Shown here piece by piece: positions 21,201-28,304 of a DNA stretch of 64,000 nt. The DNA comes from CAZCEC01 sp964497615 (GTDB lineage Bacteria; Chloroflexota; Anaerolineae; Anaerolineales; UBA6663). Position 1 is the first letter of the stretch; every line of letters starts with the position of its first letter. The stretch is from positions 43,238-107,237 of the forward strand of contig CAZCEC010000015.1 in assembly GCA_964497615.1 (NCBI GenBank). Reading direction: 5' to 3'. The position numbers and the translations under genes were made by a program. Under the pieces are notes generated by a model, which ran no database searches, was not told the origin of the DNA, and worked only from the letters and a program-made list of their open reading frames with translations.

Positions 21201-21422
21201 GGTGAACAAATAGCCGCCCTCGAACATCAAGAGCGCGGCGGAGATCGCCCCAATCTGGCCGGCGAAGGCCGAAGTCTCAGGAAACAGGAGGCCGCGGTTG
21301 AACAGGTGAGCGCCAAACCGGCCGACTTCGGCATCGGAGGCGGCCAGCGTGCTGAAGTCCAGCGCGCCGTTGGGCACAAAGACCTTGCCGAAGTCAACGT
21401 AGCGGGCGGCAAAGGGCTTCAT
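18201..21422 (-). CDS. Giant uncharacterised protein of a GTPase operon, C-terminal membrane anchor
   Basis: A protein of about 1073 residues that I do not recognise with certainty. The first 150 residues form a mixed alpha/beta region (YVDFGKVFVPNG, PFNQARFVLLSRDDIAAAF), the long middle is Ala/Leu-rich and helical, and the end has a Pro-rich linker (about 985-1040) and a single C-terminal membrane helix (LWISIVGIALVILVVLIGAL). The layout, a large helical partner beside a GTPase, resembles the GAP1-type partners of predicted GTPase conflict/signalling systems; this is a hypothesis. The start is ATG 21422 or TTG 21434; neither has a clear Shine-Dalgarno, and the gene follows the GTPase stop by fewer than 20 nt. 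Confidence 0.75.
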   Translation of the reverse strand: MKPFAARYVDFGKVFVPNGALDFSTLAASDAEVGRFGAHLFNRGLLFPETSAFAGQIGAISAALLMFEGGYLFTVVQRRREGELSAAPRTDRPFNQARFVLLSRDDIAAAFASRTALYTGLARAARDPAATVWLTDYTAVAEAQAWAPVLPRLDPQAPSPEAVRFVVNAVMSAAERVAPAAPGTRNAAPASPHMRHPQPISVPLPGHELLERLQLVEAVQYWLLPRLGVLTFALDYVSVQNVHLRLFQLPPDAPAPLPADRVFVPGAAAPRAVEDIYTPLAALPHEALYDAQLPELLALPVAAADAVTLYAVEKQGVALSGPEALRLYPELARLGDRRFNLLRRVPRDAALDLLRQPDLPLDLRLDLLQVAFDAAHGQLALYAPVHLAAPRPARDHERVRALLRDSISRSPETALSIGSADQQIELYRDLLLARREPQSASKGAPSSTALTPLTTGQPVLAALLAWRRGPELAAAFQAAMAADPALFADALVVLDTAAPSTADLSGMLWVWQHAGQGDSKRFTALLERVVQPAWYPALGRAAMVWRDLLAEGRTVALSSSTAESDAANPQEAVSDTGALLRALPRALVPFVWQASLATAERDAVFAEWWLFNEALAVPEQLEPLWAATQKAPPATLDAASPALNYMLGRAGGMSLLQACTPPGHTQPDEALYATVLRAWLADDFHAPAGEMALAEEDVEFLVANLPGSNDILAAVAASPGQRPAIRGLTAASALHWAKTAAGERRQPYRAGSKDLLFQCLVDIPAADEALSWHLLTEDEGSSPASMSWAEYASHLSRIESRLDTGAGPATAPRLRAYLAAARFENRALPDTFVANRLDLRRVLALLAAHPAGPEGAPAPVPAKELLPLAVFHLQETSPTLTARAGELLRAGLRQTDITPHLQTLPDNVLTYLRANFCAGDAALEAAGHWIEAELARRADAYRVERLLRPARAQRAAAQAAPTVTSPAEPAAGPPTQTAPAISSPEMPGARRLPRVPRLSNNPRASAPPPPPPPSGEGAATAAPQPLLGELALPEAAPATRDSAGWLWISIVGIALVILVVLIGALIWIQSLAP

Positions 21423-21440
21423 TGGAGGACGCAACCGGCG

Positions 21441-22427
21441 CTAGTACTCGCGGGTCGGATAGCCGATGTAGCGCTCAAGGCGGTCGCGCTTGAAGTAGAA
21501 ACGCGGGAGGCGGCCGCCGCCCTGGGCCAGGCGCTGGCGCTCGACGTGCGTGAATAGCCAGAAGAAGGGCGTCTCCACGGCGAAGGGCTGCCAGCGGTCG
21601 GGCGAGAGCAGGCTGCGCGCGCCGGGGTCGAAGTTGGGCTGCTGGCGGTTCTCGTCCAGGTAACCAGCGGCGGAGACGGTGAAGGCCTCGATGTGCATCT
21701 TCTTGGCGTAGTTCTTCAGCAGTGTCGCCATCTCCGCACCGAAGAACACCTCCACCACCTGCCACGGGTTGCGGCCCTGCACGCCCAACTGGTCCACCTT
21801 GGTGATGCATATGGCGACGTGACGGTCAGGCCGGGCAGCAGAGGCCAGCGACGACAACAGGTTGCTGACCATCTGCGTGTATTGGGCCTGGGTATATTGA
21901 TATGAGCCCGCCACGGGCGCGGGGGCCGCCGCCGTCGCGGCGCTGCTGCCGAATAGGGCCGCCAGCCCCTGGCTCGGGCCGGTTGGCTCCACGGGCTCCG
22001 CCGCCGCGGCCGTTGTATCCACCAGGCTGGGATCGAGCAGGGCAATCACGCATTGCGCCTCGCGCAGGGGCACCATGACGGCGTTGTTGACGCCCTGCAT
22101 TAGCAGCTCGCCGGGCGCATCGCGCACGACGATGGTGTGGCTCTGGGCGCTAAGCCGGTGCCCCGGCGTGTTGTACTCGGGGCGGACCTTGCGCTGGAAC
22201 AGCCAAACGGTATCGTACGCTTCGGAAGTCGCCTGGTTCTGCGGGGCCTGGAACGCATTCACGGGCGCCTGGGCGGCGCGCTGCGCGAGGACGTACTCGA
22301 ACTCCGGGTCTTCCTGGTTGATGCGGTGCAGCGACCGGGCCAGCGACTGCATCAGCCAGGTTTTGCCGGAGCTGGATGGCCCCCAGAAGGCGATTTCGCG
22401 CGGGAGGTTGGCGTTTTCAGCGGCCAT
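21441..22427 (-). CDS. P-loop GTPase of a four-gene operon
   Basis: A 328-residue GTPase. G1/Walker A is GPSSSGKT (16-23), G3 is DAPG (103-106) after strand HTIVVR, and G4 is TKVD (209-212) after AICI, which indicates guanine specificity. Between G3 and G4 there is an Ala/Pro-rich insert (about 138-175). The C-terminal 100 residues have no recognised domain and end in KRDRLERYIGYPTREY. It lacks a membrane segment, but both neighbours have one, so it probably works at the membrane face. Gaps to the flanking genes are 3 and under 20 nt. Confidence 0.85.
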   Translation of the reverse strand: MAAENANLPREIAFWGPSSSGKTWLMQSLARSLHRINQEDPEFEYVLAQRAAQAPVNAFQAPQNQATSEAYDTVWLFQRKVRPEYNTPGHRLSAQSHTIVVRDAPGELLMQGVNNAVMVPLREAQCVIALLDPSLVDTTAAAAEPVEPTGPSQGLAALFGSSAATAAAPAPVAGSYQYTQAQYTQMVSNLLSSLASAARPDRHVAICITKVDQLGVQGRNPWQVVEVFFGAEMATLLKNYAKKMHIEAFTVSAAGYLDENRQQPNFDPGARSLLSPDRWQPFAVETPFFWLFTHVERQRLAQGGGRLPRFYFKRDRLERYIGYPTREY

Positions 22428-22430
22428 GGT

Positions 22431-23582
22431 TCATTGGGGCGCAACCACCACAATAAAGCTGAACGTGGCGCGGGCGCGGCTGACGACCAGCTCCAGCCCG
22501 CCGCCAGTATACAGCCCCGACGGGTCGGCCAGGGCGACCTCGAATGGGTCGGCGTCGTTGAATTGCACCGTGAGCAGGTTTTCGGGCGTGAAGGACAGCC
22601 TCAGCCAGTCTTCGCGGTCGTCTACGCACGTGTTCTCGCCGGGGTCAATGGGCCGCGTAAAGACCAGGCCATTCGTGGCGTAGATGCCGATCTGGCAGTT
22701 GCGCAGTACGCGCACCTCGTAGAACGTCAGACCATTCGAACGAAACCGGATGCCGACGTAGCTGCCAGTCACGAAGTTGACGCGCGAGAAGGAGGTGGCC
22801 AATTCGAACGCGGGCACCGCTTGCAGCGCGGGCGTGGAGGGGCGCAGGAAGTCAACGTCATTGGCGATCAGGACGATCTGGGCGTCGCCGGTGACGCTCA
22901 GCACCGGGGCCACGGGCTCGCCAGCGCTGTCGGTCCAGCCGTTTTCGTTGCTGATCAGCGTGTCATCGGCCACCACCACGCGGCCCTCGGTCAGCCCCAG
23001 CAGGTACGAGAGGTCGTAGATGTTGGGCTGGCAGTTGGCGGGTTCAACGGCCAGGGAGTCGCTGGGCATCCAGCCCAGCGTGCCATCCCCCGCCTGGACG
23101 TGAAGCCAGCCCCCATCCTCCAGCCGGCCAATGACGCTGACAGCGCCGTCGCGCGGCAGCACCACCGACTCGCGCACCTGCCCCCCGCCGGGCACCGGAT
23201 ACAGCCGCCGCTCCGCGCCGACGGCCCGCGCCTGGCAGGCCACGATTGCGGCCGGCTGGGTGTTAGTGGGCGTCGGCGTCTGGGTGGGCGTGGAGGTGGG
23301 CGTTGCGGTCCGCGTGGGCGTGCTGGTGATGGTGGGGCGCGCAGCCTCGGTGAGCGTCGCGCCGGCGCGGGCCGTTTCCGTGGGCTGGCGGGCAAGTTGC
23401 GTGGCAGCCACGGCGGCCGTGGCCGAGGCGGTGGCCTCCCGTTGGGCGACGGCGATTTGGGTTTGTCGTTCGGCGCGGCGGTCCGCATACACCGGCGCAT
23501 AGGCCGCGCCAAGCAGCACGCACAGCAGCACCAGCACGACGGCGCACGCCACCACGGTCAATGTAATGCGGGTATTCCACAT
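22431..23582 (-). CDS. Membrane-anchored protein with SH3-like and beta-sandwich-like domains
   Basis: A 383-residue protein with an N-terminal signal-anchor helix (about 6-28), a Thr/Pro-rich linker (about 75-110), a bacterial SH3-like domain (about 115-180; DGGWLHVQAGDGTLGWMPS is the typical W-x-GW pattern) and a C-terminal region (about 205-383) with the strand pattern of a concanavalin-like sandwich (YVGIRFRSNGLTFYEVRV). It should face the outside. It may sense wall or extracellular ligands for the GTPase pair; this role is inferred from operon position. Confidence 0.75.
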   Translation of the reverse strand: MWNTRITLTVVACAVVLVLLCVLLGAAYAPVYADRRAERQTQIAVAQREATASATAAVAATQLARQPTETARAGATLTEAARPTITSTPTRTATPTSTPTQTPTPTNTQPAAIVACQARAVGAERRLYPVPGGGQVRESVVLPRDGAVSVIGRLEDGGWLHVQAGDGTLGWMPSDSLAVEPANCQPNIYDLSYLLGLTEGRVVVADDTLISNENGWTDSAGEPVAPVLSVTGDAQIVLIANDVDFLRPSTPALQAVPAFELATSFSRVNFVTGSYVGIRFRSNGLTFYEVRVLRNCQIGIYATNGLVFTRPIDPGENTCVDDREDWLRLSFTPENLLTVQFNDADPFEVALADPSGLYTGGGLELVVSRARATFSFIVVVAPQ

Positions 23583-23591
23583 GGCGGCTGT

Positions 23592-23828
23592 CTAGAGGGC
23601 GCTGAGACGCGTTTCCAGGTATATCAGAACGCCCGCGCCGGCCAGCACCGCCGCCAGCAGCAGGCCGGCCATGATCAGGCCCATGGTCATCAGGGTGCGG
23701 GCCTCATGCTGAAAGCTGTAGCCGATCAGGGGATAGCGGCGGGAATGGCACAGCGGGCAGGCGCGTGACAGGTTCGGATCGCGCGGGCTGCCACAGTGCT
23801 CGCAGGGCACATAGCGGATGCCTAGCAT
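23592..23828 (-). CDS. Zinc-ribbon plus single membrane helix protein (78 aa)
   Basis: A 78-residue protein. A treble-clef or zinc-ribbon-like motif C-x2-C-x12-C-x2-C occupies residues 9-27 (CEHC and CPLC), followed by a transmembrane helix at about 47-70. It is the first gene of the operon with the anchored SH3 protein, GTPase and giant protein, each separated by 12 nt or less or nearly so. TATAAG (minus strand, 23842-23837) ends 8 nt before the ATG, predicting a leaderless operon mRNA. Function unknown; zinc binding is inferred from the cysteines. Confidence 0.75.
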   Translation of the reverse strand: MLGIRYVPCEHCGSPRDPNLSRACPLCHSRRYPLIGYSFQHEARTLMTMGLIMAGLLLAAVLAGAGVLIYLETRLSAL

Positions 23829-23836
23829 TGACGCTA

Positions 23837-23842
23837 CTTATA
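23837..23842 (-). promoter_or_regulatory. -10 box of the four-gene GTPase operon
   Basis: TATAAG on the minus strand, 8 nt before the ATG of the zinc-ribbon gene. No good -35 was found at 16-18 nt. Confidence 0.4.
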
Positions 23843-23875
23843 CCAGCAGCATGGCAAATCTGCTAGGCCGATAGG

Positions 23876-23904
23876 TTGACAACTAGGGTGAAATTAGTCA
23901 TAAT
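23876..23904 (+). promoter_or_regulatory. Sigma-70 promoter of the multicopper oxidase gene
   Basis: Perfect TTGACA at 23876-23881, 17-nt spacer, CATAAT at 23899-23904. The region is AT-rich compared with its surroundings. A roughly 55-nt leader follows. Confidence 0.75.
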
Positions 23905-23966
23905 TGGACCAGTATTTAGTTACACCAAAATATACTTTTTTGGACTAGCAAGGATGGAGTCAGCGA

Positions 23967-24998
23967 ATGGCGAAAAAGTCGGTATCTCGGCGGACACTGT
24001 TCCGGGCCGGGTTATGGGGGGCGAGCGGTCTGGCGGGGCTTAGCGCGCTGGCACGCGTGTCGGGGCTATCGGCGGGGCGAGACAGCGCCCCACCCCTGGC
24101 GGGACCCTTTCCCCAGGGCGGCCATGGCGTCCACGGCAGCGGCGACGGCGCCGTGGGCGAGGTGGACACCTCCCTGTTCGACCCGATGCAGTATCTGTAT
24201 CACTTTGACTACGGCCAGGTGAGCACCCTGGAAAACGGCCAGACCCTGCGCGAGTGGAACATCAACGCCATCAACCGCGATGTCGAGATCGCGCCGGGTG
24301 TCTTCTTCCCCGCCTGGACGTACGACGGGCAGGTGCCGGGGCGCACCTTTCGGGCCACGGAAGGCGACCGGCTGCGGTTCCATTTTGGCAATGGGTCGTC
24401 GCACCCGCACACCATTCACTTTCACGGCATTCACCCGCCGGGGATGGATGGCATCCTGCCCATTGTGAACCCCGGCGAGAGCTTCACTTATGAGTTTGAT
24501 GCCAAGCCGTTTGGGCTGCACCTCTACCACTGCCATGTAATGCCCCTCAAGCGCCATATCCACAAGGGCCTGTATGGGGTGTTCATCATCGACCCGCCGG
24601 GGGGCCGGCCGCCCGCGCGCGAGATGGTCATGGTGATGAACGCGTTCGACACCAATTTCGACGGCGAGAACGAAGTGTATGCCGTCAACACGGTGGCCTT
24701 TCACTACAGCAAGCACCCCATCAAGGTCAAGGTGGGTGAGCTGATCCGGGTCTATTTGATGAACATCACGGAGTTCGACCTGATCAACTCGTTCCACCTG
24801 CATGCCTCCATGTACCGGCTGTACCGCACGGGCACACGCCTGGAGCACGACGAGTATACCGACATGGTGATGATGAGCCAGGGCGAGCGGCACATCCTGG
24901 AATTCACGCTCGAGTATCCTGGGCAGTACATGTTCCATGCGCACCAGAGCGAGTTCGCGGAACTCGGCTGGGTGGGCATGTTCGAGGCGGAGGCCTAG
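23967..24998 (+). CDS. Tat-exported two-domain multicopper oxidase
   Basis: A 343-residue cupredoxin-fold oxidase. The N-terminus has the twin-arginine motif SRRTLF followed by a hydrophobic stretch, so it is exported folded. The first cupredoxin domain carries HPHTIHFHG and HLYHCHVMPLKRHIH; the second has NSFHLHA and YMFHAHQSEFAELGWVGMF. These supply His and Cys ligands for type 1 and interdomain copper sites, as in two-domain laccases and nitrite-reductase-like oxidases. The RBS GGAG lies 7 nt before the ATG. A ZIP metal transporter follows 4 nt later, which suggests a role in copper or iron oxidation and homeostasis. Confidence 0.92.
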   Translation: MAKKSVSRRTLFRAGLWGASGLAGLSALARVSGLSAGRDSAPPLAGPFPQGGHGVHGSGDGAVGEVDTSLFDPMQYLYHFDYGQVSTLENGQTLREWNINAINRDVEIAPGVFFPAWTYDGQVPGRTFRATEGDRLRFHFGNGSSHPHTIHFHGIHPPGMDGILPIVNPGESFTYEFDAKPFGLHLYHCHVMPLKRHIHKGLYGVFIIDPPGGRPPAREMVMVMNAFDTNFDGENEVYAVNTVAFHYSKHPIKVKVGELIRVYLMNITEFDLINSFHLHASMYRLYRTGTRLEHDEYTDMVMMSQGERHILEFTLEYPGQYMFHAHQSEFAELGWVGMFEAEA

Positions 24999-25002
24999 CC
25001 CG

Positions 25003-26205
25003 ATGGCTAACCAAACGATATCGCCGAGCCGGACCGCCGGTCTGCCGGCCTGGCTCTGGATCGTGATCCCCACCGTGGCGCTGGCGGCCTTGGTGGCGGT
25101 GTTTGCGGTCACCAACCCGGCAGCGGTATTTGTGTCATCCGCGCCGCCGGTGGAGGACCTGGCGCTGGAGCGCATCGCCGTGGTGCCGGAAGGCTTTGTG
25201 GTTACGGTCTTCAACAACGGGCCGACGGAAAACACCATCGCGCAGGTGCTGGTGGATGACGCCTATTGGGACTTCACGATCGAGCCCAGCGCCACGCTGC
25301 CGCGCCTCGGCCGGGCAACGGTGAAGATCCCCTACGCCTGGGTGGCGGGCGAGCCCCACACCATCATGCTCCTCACCCCGACGGGCACCCCGTTCGAGGG
25401 CGAAATCGCGGCGGCCACGCTGACACCGACGCCGGGCCTGCGCGAGGTGGGCGCCTACGCCCTGCTGGGCATCTATGTGGGTGTCATCCCCGTGGTGCTG
25501 GGCATGCTGTGGTTCCCAGCGATGAAGCGTCTGGGTCGGCGCGGGCTTGGGGCCATCCTGGCGCTGACGCTGGGCCTGCTCGTCTTCCTGCTGATTGACA
25601 CGCTGTTGGAGGCGTTTGAGTTGGCGGCGGAAGCGCCCAGCGTGTTCCAGGGCGTGCCGCTGGCGCTGTTCGCAGCGGTGCTCACCTGGCTGGCGCTGAT
25701 GGCGGTGAGTTCGCGGCGCGGCCCGGCGCACACCGATCCCGCCAAACAGCGCCTGTACATCGCCACCTTGATCGCTCTGGGGATTGGGCTGCACAACCTG
25801 GGCGAGGGGCTGGCCATTGGGGCCGCCTTTGCGCTGGGCGAGGCGGCGCTGGGCAGCTTCCTGGTCATCGGCTTTACGCTGCACAACGTGACCGAGGGCG
25901 TTGGCATCGCCGCGCCGGTCACGCGCGATCAGCCAAGTTGGCGGCAGTTCCTGGCGCTGGCCTTGTTGGCGGGGCTGCCCGCCGTGCTGGGGGCGTGGAT
26001 TGGCGGGTTTGCATTCTCGCCGATCATGGCCACCCTGTTCCTGGGGATTGGCGTGGGCGCGATCTGGCAAGTGATCGTGGAGGTGGGCAACCTGCTGCGG
26101 CGCGACGCCGCCAAGGACGGCGCACCCGTGGTTTCCTGGCTGAATGTGGGGGCGCTGCTGGCCGGGTTCGGGATCATGTATGTGACGGCGTTCCTGGTGA
26201 AGTAG
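25003..26205 (+). CDS. ZIP-family metal transporter with N-terminal extracytoplasmic domain
   Basis: A 400-residue protein. An N-terminal membrane helix (about 15-35) is followed by a soluble beta-rich domain of about 100 residues, then the ZIP core. The two metal-site helices are clear: GLHNLGEGLAIGAAF and FTLHNVTEGVGIAAP, with the His/Glu pairs of ZupT-type transporters. ZIP proteins carry Zn, Fe or Mn into the cytoplasm. The added domain may receive metal from the oxidase encoded 4 nt upstream; this is inference. The start ATG 25003 excludes upstream codons that overlap the oxidase. Confidence 0.9.
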   Translation: MANQTISPSRTAGLPAWLWIVIPTVALAALVAVFAVTNPAAVFVSSAPPVEDLALERIAVVPEGFVVTVFNNGPTENTIAQVLVDDAYWDFTIEPSATLPRLGRATVKIPYAWVAGEPHTIMLLTPTGTPFEGEIAAATLTPTPGLREVGAYALLGIYVGVIPVVLGMLWFPAMKRLGRRGLGAILALTLGLLVFLLIDTLLEAFELAAEAPSVFQGVPLALFAAVLTWLALMAVSSRRGPAHTDPAKQRLYIATLIALGIGLHNLGEGLAIGAAFALGEAALGSFLVIGFTLHNVTEGVGIAAPVTRDQPSWRQFLALALLAGLPAVLGAWIGGFAFSPIMATLFLGIGVGAIWQVIVEVGNLLRRDAAKDGAPVVSWLNVGALLAGFGIMYVTAFLVK

Positions 26206-26237
26206 CACCCGGCTGCCCGGTAGAGCAGACAAAAATG

Positions 26238-26274
26238 AACTACGGGCGAAACTGGATCGGTTTCGCCCGTAGTT
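26238..26274. terminator. Bidirectional terminator between the ZIP gene and nrfA
   Basis: A perfect 15-bp stem (AACTACGGGCGAAAC and its complement) with a 7-nt loop, in the 90-nt gap between convergent genes. AAAAA precedes it on the plus strand, giving a U-tract for the minus direction. Confidence 0.85.
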
Positions 26275-26295
26275 CCGTCCGAGAGGCACCCGGCC

Positions 26296-27600
26296 CTATG
26301 GGAGACTGGCTTGGAGGATGCTGGCCGAGTCCGCCGCCGCAATGGCCTTGAGCTGCGACTGATAAGCCAGATCGGTCGCGGCGGCCAGGATGCGGAGGGC
26401 TTCCTCCGGATTGTGGAAACCCATGCTGTTCTCGGCCGCGATGAAATCCCAGCGCAGCTGCGCCTCGCGGTGAAGGTCGCGGGCCTCGGCCAGCAGCGCC
26501 TGATCCACCTCGGGCAAGGCCGCGGCGGCGGCGATCAAATTGATGGCCGACACCAGGGCATCTTCGGTCAAGTCCATCGTGGCGCGCACCTGCCCCTGAA
26601 TCTCACTCACCCGGCTGGTCACATAGCTGACATCCGTGTGGCAGACGCCGCAGGCGCGCTCGGCGTTGAGCAGCGGGCTGTGCACGTTGTGGGTGGAGAA
26701 TTTGGCCGCTCCGTCGCGCGTGTAGGGCATGTGGCAGTCGGCGCAGGACACGCCTGCCAGATAGTGGGTGCTGTTGGCGGTGAAGACCTCGTACTCGGGA
26801 TGCTGCATCTTGATGGTGGGCGTGCCCGACAGCTTGTGCTCCCAATCCGCGAATTCAAGCTCAGCATAGTAGGCGGCAATATTCTCAATGCGGGTGCCGC
26901 CCGACCACGGGAACGTGAGCAGTTTGCCGTCACCAGCGAAGTAGTACTCCACGTGGCAATTTGCGCATACGACGGTGCGCATCTCCTGCCGGGTGAAGGT
27001 GGTCCAATCGCGCCCTTGCGCGGTCAGGGCCGCCTCCAGGGCGGGGTTGGTGACAATCAGGCGCATGGTGTTGGCTTCGTGGCAGTTGGCGCAGCCGATG
27101 GGTTCCGTGATCTGCTCGCCCAAGGCGCTGAAGGGTGTGCGGTCATACTCGGCCATGCCCATCTGTGACCACAGGCGCGGGTTAGCGGCGCTCTTGCAGG
27201 AATAGCAGGTGCCCGGCGTGGCATCGTTGATGCGGCCGGTCTCGCGCACGTCCGTCAGGCTGTTCAGGTGGCCGCGCTCCTCGTTGTAGTCAATGCTGAA
27301 GCCATAACCCGCAAACAAGGTCACCAGGCGCGGGTCTTGTTCGAGTTTTGAGTACGGGTTTGAGCCGCCATAGGTGGTCTGGATATTGTTCGACTCGGTT
27401 TGGAGCAAGGTGGTGTATTGGTTGGGGAAGTTCTGCCCCCAGACTTCTGAGTCGGGTTCCTGTTCGGCCACCGTCACCAATGGTGCAATACCCCGGTCCG
27501 GCCCAGGCTGTGTGCTCACAAAGACCAGGGTGCCAATCAGGCCAACGGCTAGCACAACGATAATGCCGGTCAGAATGAAGTTCAGGGGGATGCGTTTCAT
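26296..27600 (-). CDS. nrfA: Ammonia-forming cytochrome c nitrite reductase, catalytic subunit
   Basis: A 434-residue pentahaem enzyme that reduces nitrite to ammonium with six electrons outside the membrane. An N-terminal signal-anchor (about 7-28) is followed by the diagnostic catalytic haem site CYSCK and four ordinary sites CANCH, CANCH, CADCH and CGVCH. ATG 27600 starts directly after the nrfH stop; a longer in-frame reading into nrfH is a shadow. The length is slightly below that of the E. coli enzyme. Electrons should come from menaquinol through NrfH. Confidence 0.97.
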   Translation of the reverse strand: MKRIPLNFILTGIIVVLAVGLIGTLVFVSTQPGPDRGIAPLVTVAEQEPDSEVWGQNFPNQYTTLLQTESNNIQTTYGGSNPYSKLEQDPRLVTLFAGYGFSIDYNEERGHLNSLTDVRETGRINDATPGTCYSCKSAANPRLWSQMGMAEYDRTPFSALGEQITEPIGCANCHEANTMRLIVTNPALEAALTAQGRDWTTFTRQEMRTVVCANCHVEYYFAGDGKLLTFPWSGGTRIENIAAYYAELEFADWEHKLSGTPTIKMQHPEYEVFTANSTHYLAGVSCADCHMPYTRDGAAKFSTHNVHSPLLNAERACGVCHTDVSYVTSRVSEIQGQVRATMDLTEDALVSAINLIAAAAALPEVDQALLAEARDLHREAQLRWDFIAAENSMGFHNPEEALRILAAATDLAYQSQLKAIAAADSASILQASLP

Positions 27601-27601
27601 G

Positions 27602-28084
27602 CTACCTCTCCCGGTAGGGCAGATCATCTTGATACGGCAGCAGCGAGACGCCGCGCTCGCCATGCGCGACGGCGCGGTGACACGTGAAGCACTCGCGGCC
27701 GGCGTCCATTTCCCCATCCGCCACAGCCGAAACCGTCTCGGCATGGCAGCGGATGCAGTTGTCCTGGATGACGGCGCGGCTGCTCTCGCGAGCGCGGATG
27801 GCGTCGGGCAGGTGGCCGAGGACAAAGGCGCTGACGTGCCGGTAGCCGGACTGGGCTTTGACGAGGTACTTGGGGATCAGGCTGTGGGGCGTGTGGCAAT
27901 CGCCGCAAGCGGCCCAAGCCTGGTGGCCGGCGTGATACCACCCCTCATAAGCAGCATCCATCACATGGCAGTTGTTGCATGTCGCGGGGTCGTTGCCCAG
28001 GTAGGCGGTGAAGTCGGTGACGTACAGGCCCGTGACGGCAACGGCAATCAGCGACACCAGGCCAACAATAAGAGGCAGCTTCAT
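27602..28084 (-). CDS. nrfH: Cytochrome c nitrite reductase membrane subunit
   Basis: A 160-residue NapC/NirT-family tetrahaem quinol dehydrogenase. One N-terminal membrane helix (LPLIVGLVSLIAVAVTGLYV) precedes four haem sites CNNCH, CGDCH, CIRCH and CFTCH. ATG 28084 fits the family N-terminus; ATG 28117 would add 11 residues. Neither has a clear Shine-Dalgarno. The stop lies 1 nt before nrfA. A CRP/FNR-type site sits at the promoter. Confidence 0.96.
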   Translation of the reverse strand: MKLPLIVGLVSLIAVAVTGLYVTDFTAYLGNDPATCNNCHVMDAAYEGWYHAGHQAWAACGDCHTPHSLIPKYLVKAQSGYRHVSAFVLGHLPDAIRARESSRAVIQDNCIRCHAETVSAVADGEMDAGRECFTCHRAVAHGERGVSLLPYQDDLPYRER

Positions 28085-28194
28085 AGACGAATACAACGCG
28101 ACTTGCGTCCGTCGCATTGCGATTGGATGGTCGGGCCGCGCCGGCAGACGGCACTCTCGCCGCGCTGACGGGAGCCGCCGGTTTACGTGGGATT

Positions 28195-28200
28195 AGTATA
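28195..28200 (-). promoter_or_regulatory. -10 box of nrfHA
   Basis: TATACT on the minus strand. The -35 position (ATTCGC) is poor, which fits an activator-dependent promoter. Predicted start of transcription is near 28188. Confidence 0.5.
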
Positions 28201-28222
28201 GCGGGGCAACACGCGTTGCGAA

Positions 28223-28238
28223 TGTGACGGATGTCACG
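28223..28238. promoter_or_regulatory. CRP/FNR-family operator upstream of nrfHA
   Basis: TGTGA-CGGATG-TCACG matches the CRP-type consensus TGTGA-N6-TCACA at 9 of 10 positions. Its centre (28230.5) is about 42 nt upstream of the predicted start, the class II activator position. Confidence 0.6.
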
Positions 28239-28304
28239 TTGCTGGCTGACACCCGGCGATTTGGGCAAATCTGATCAGGAATGTCGCAGGGAGCGAAACG
28301 TTCG

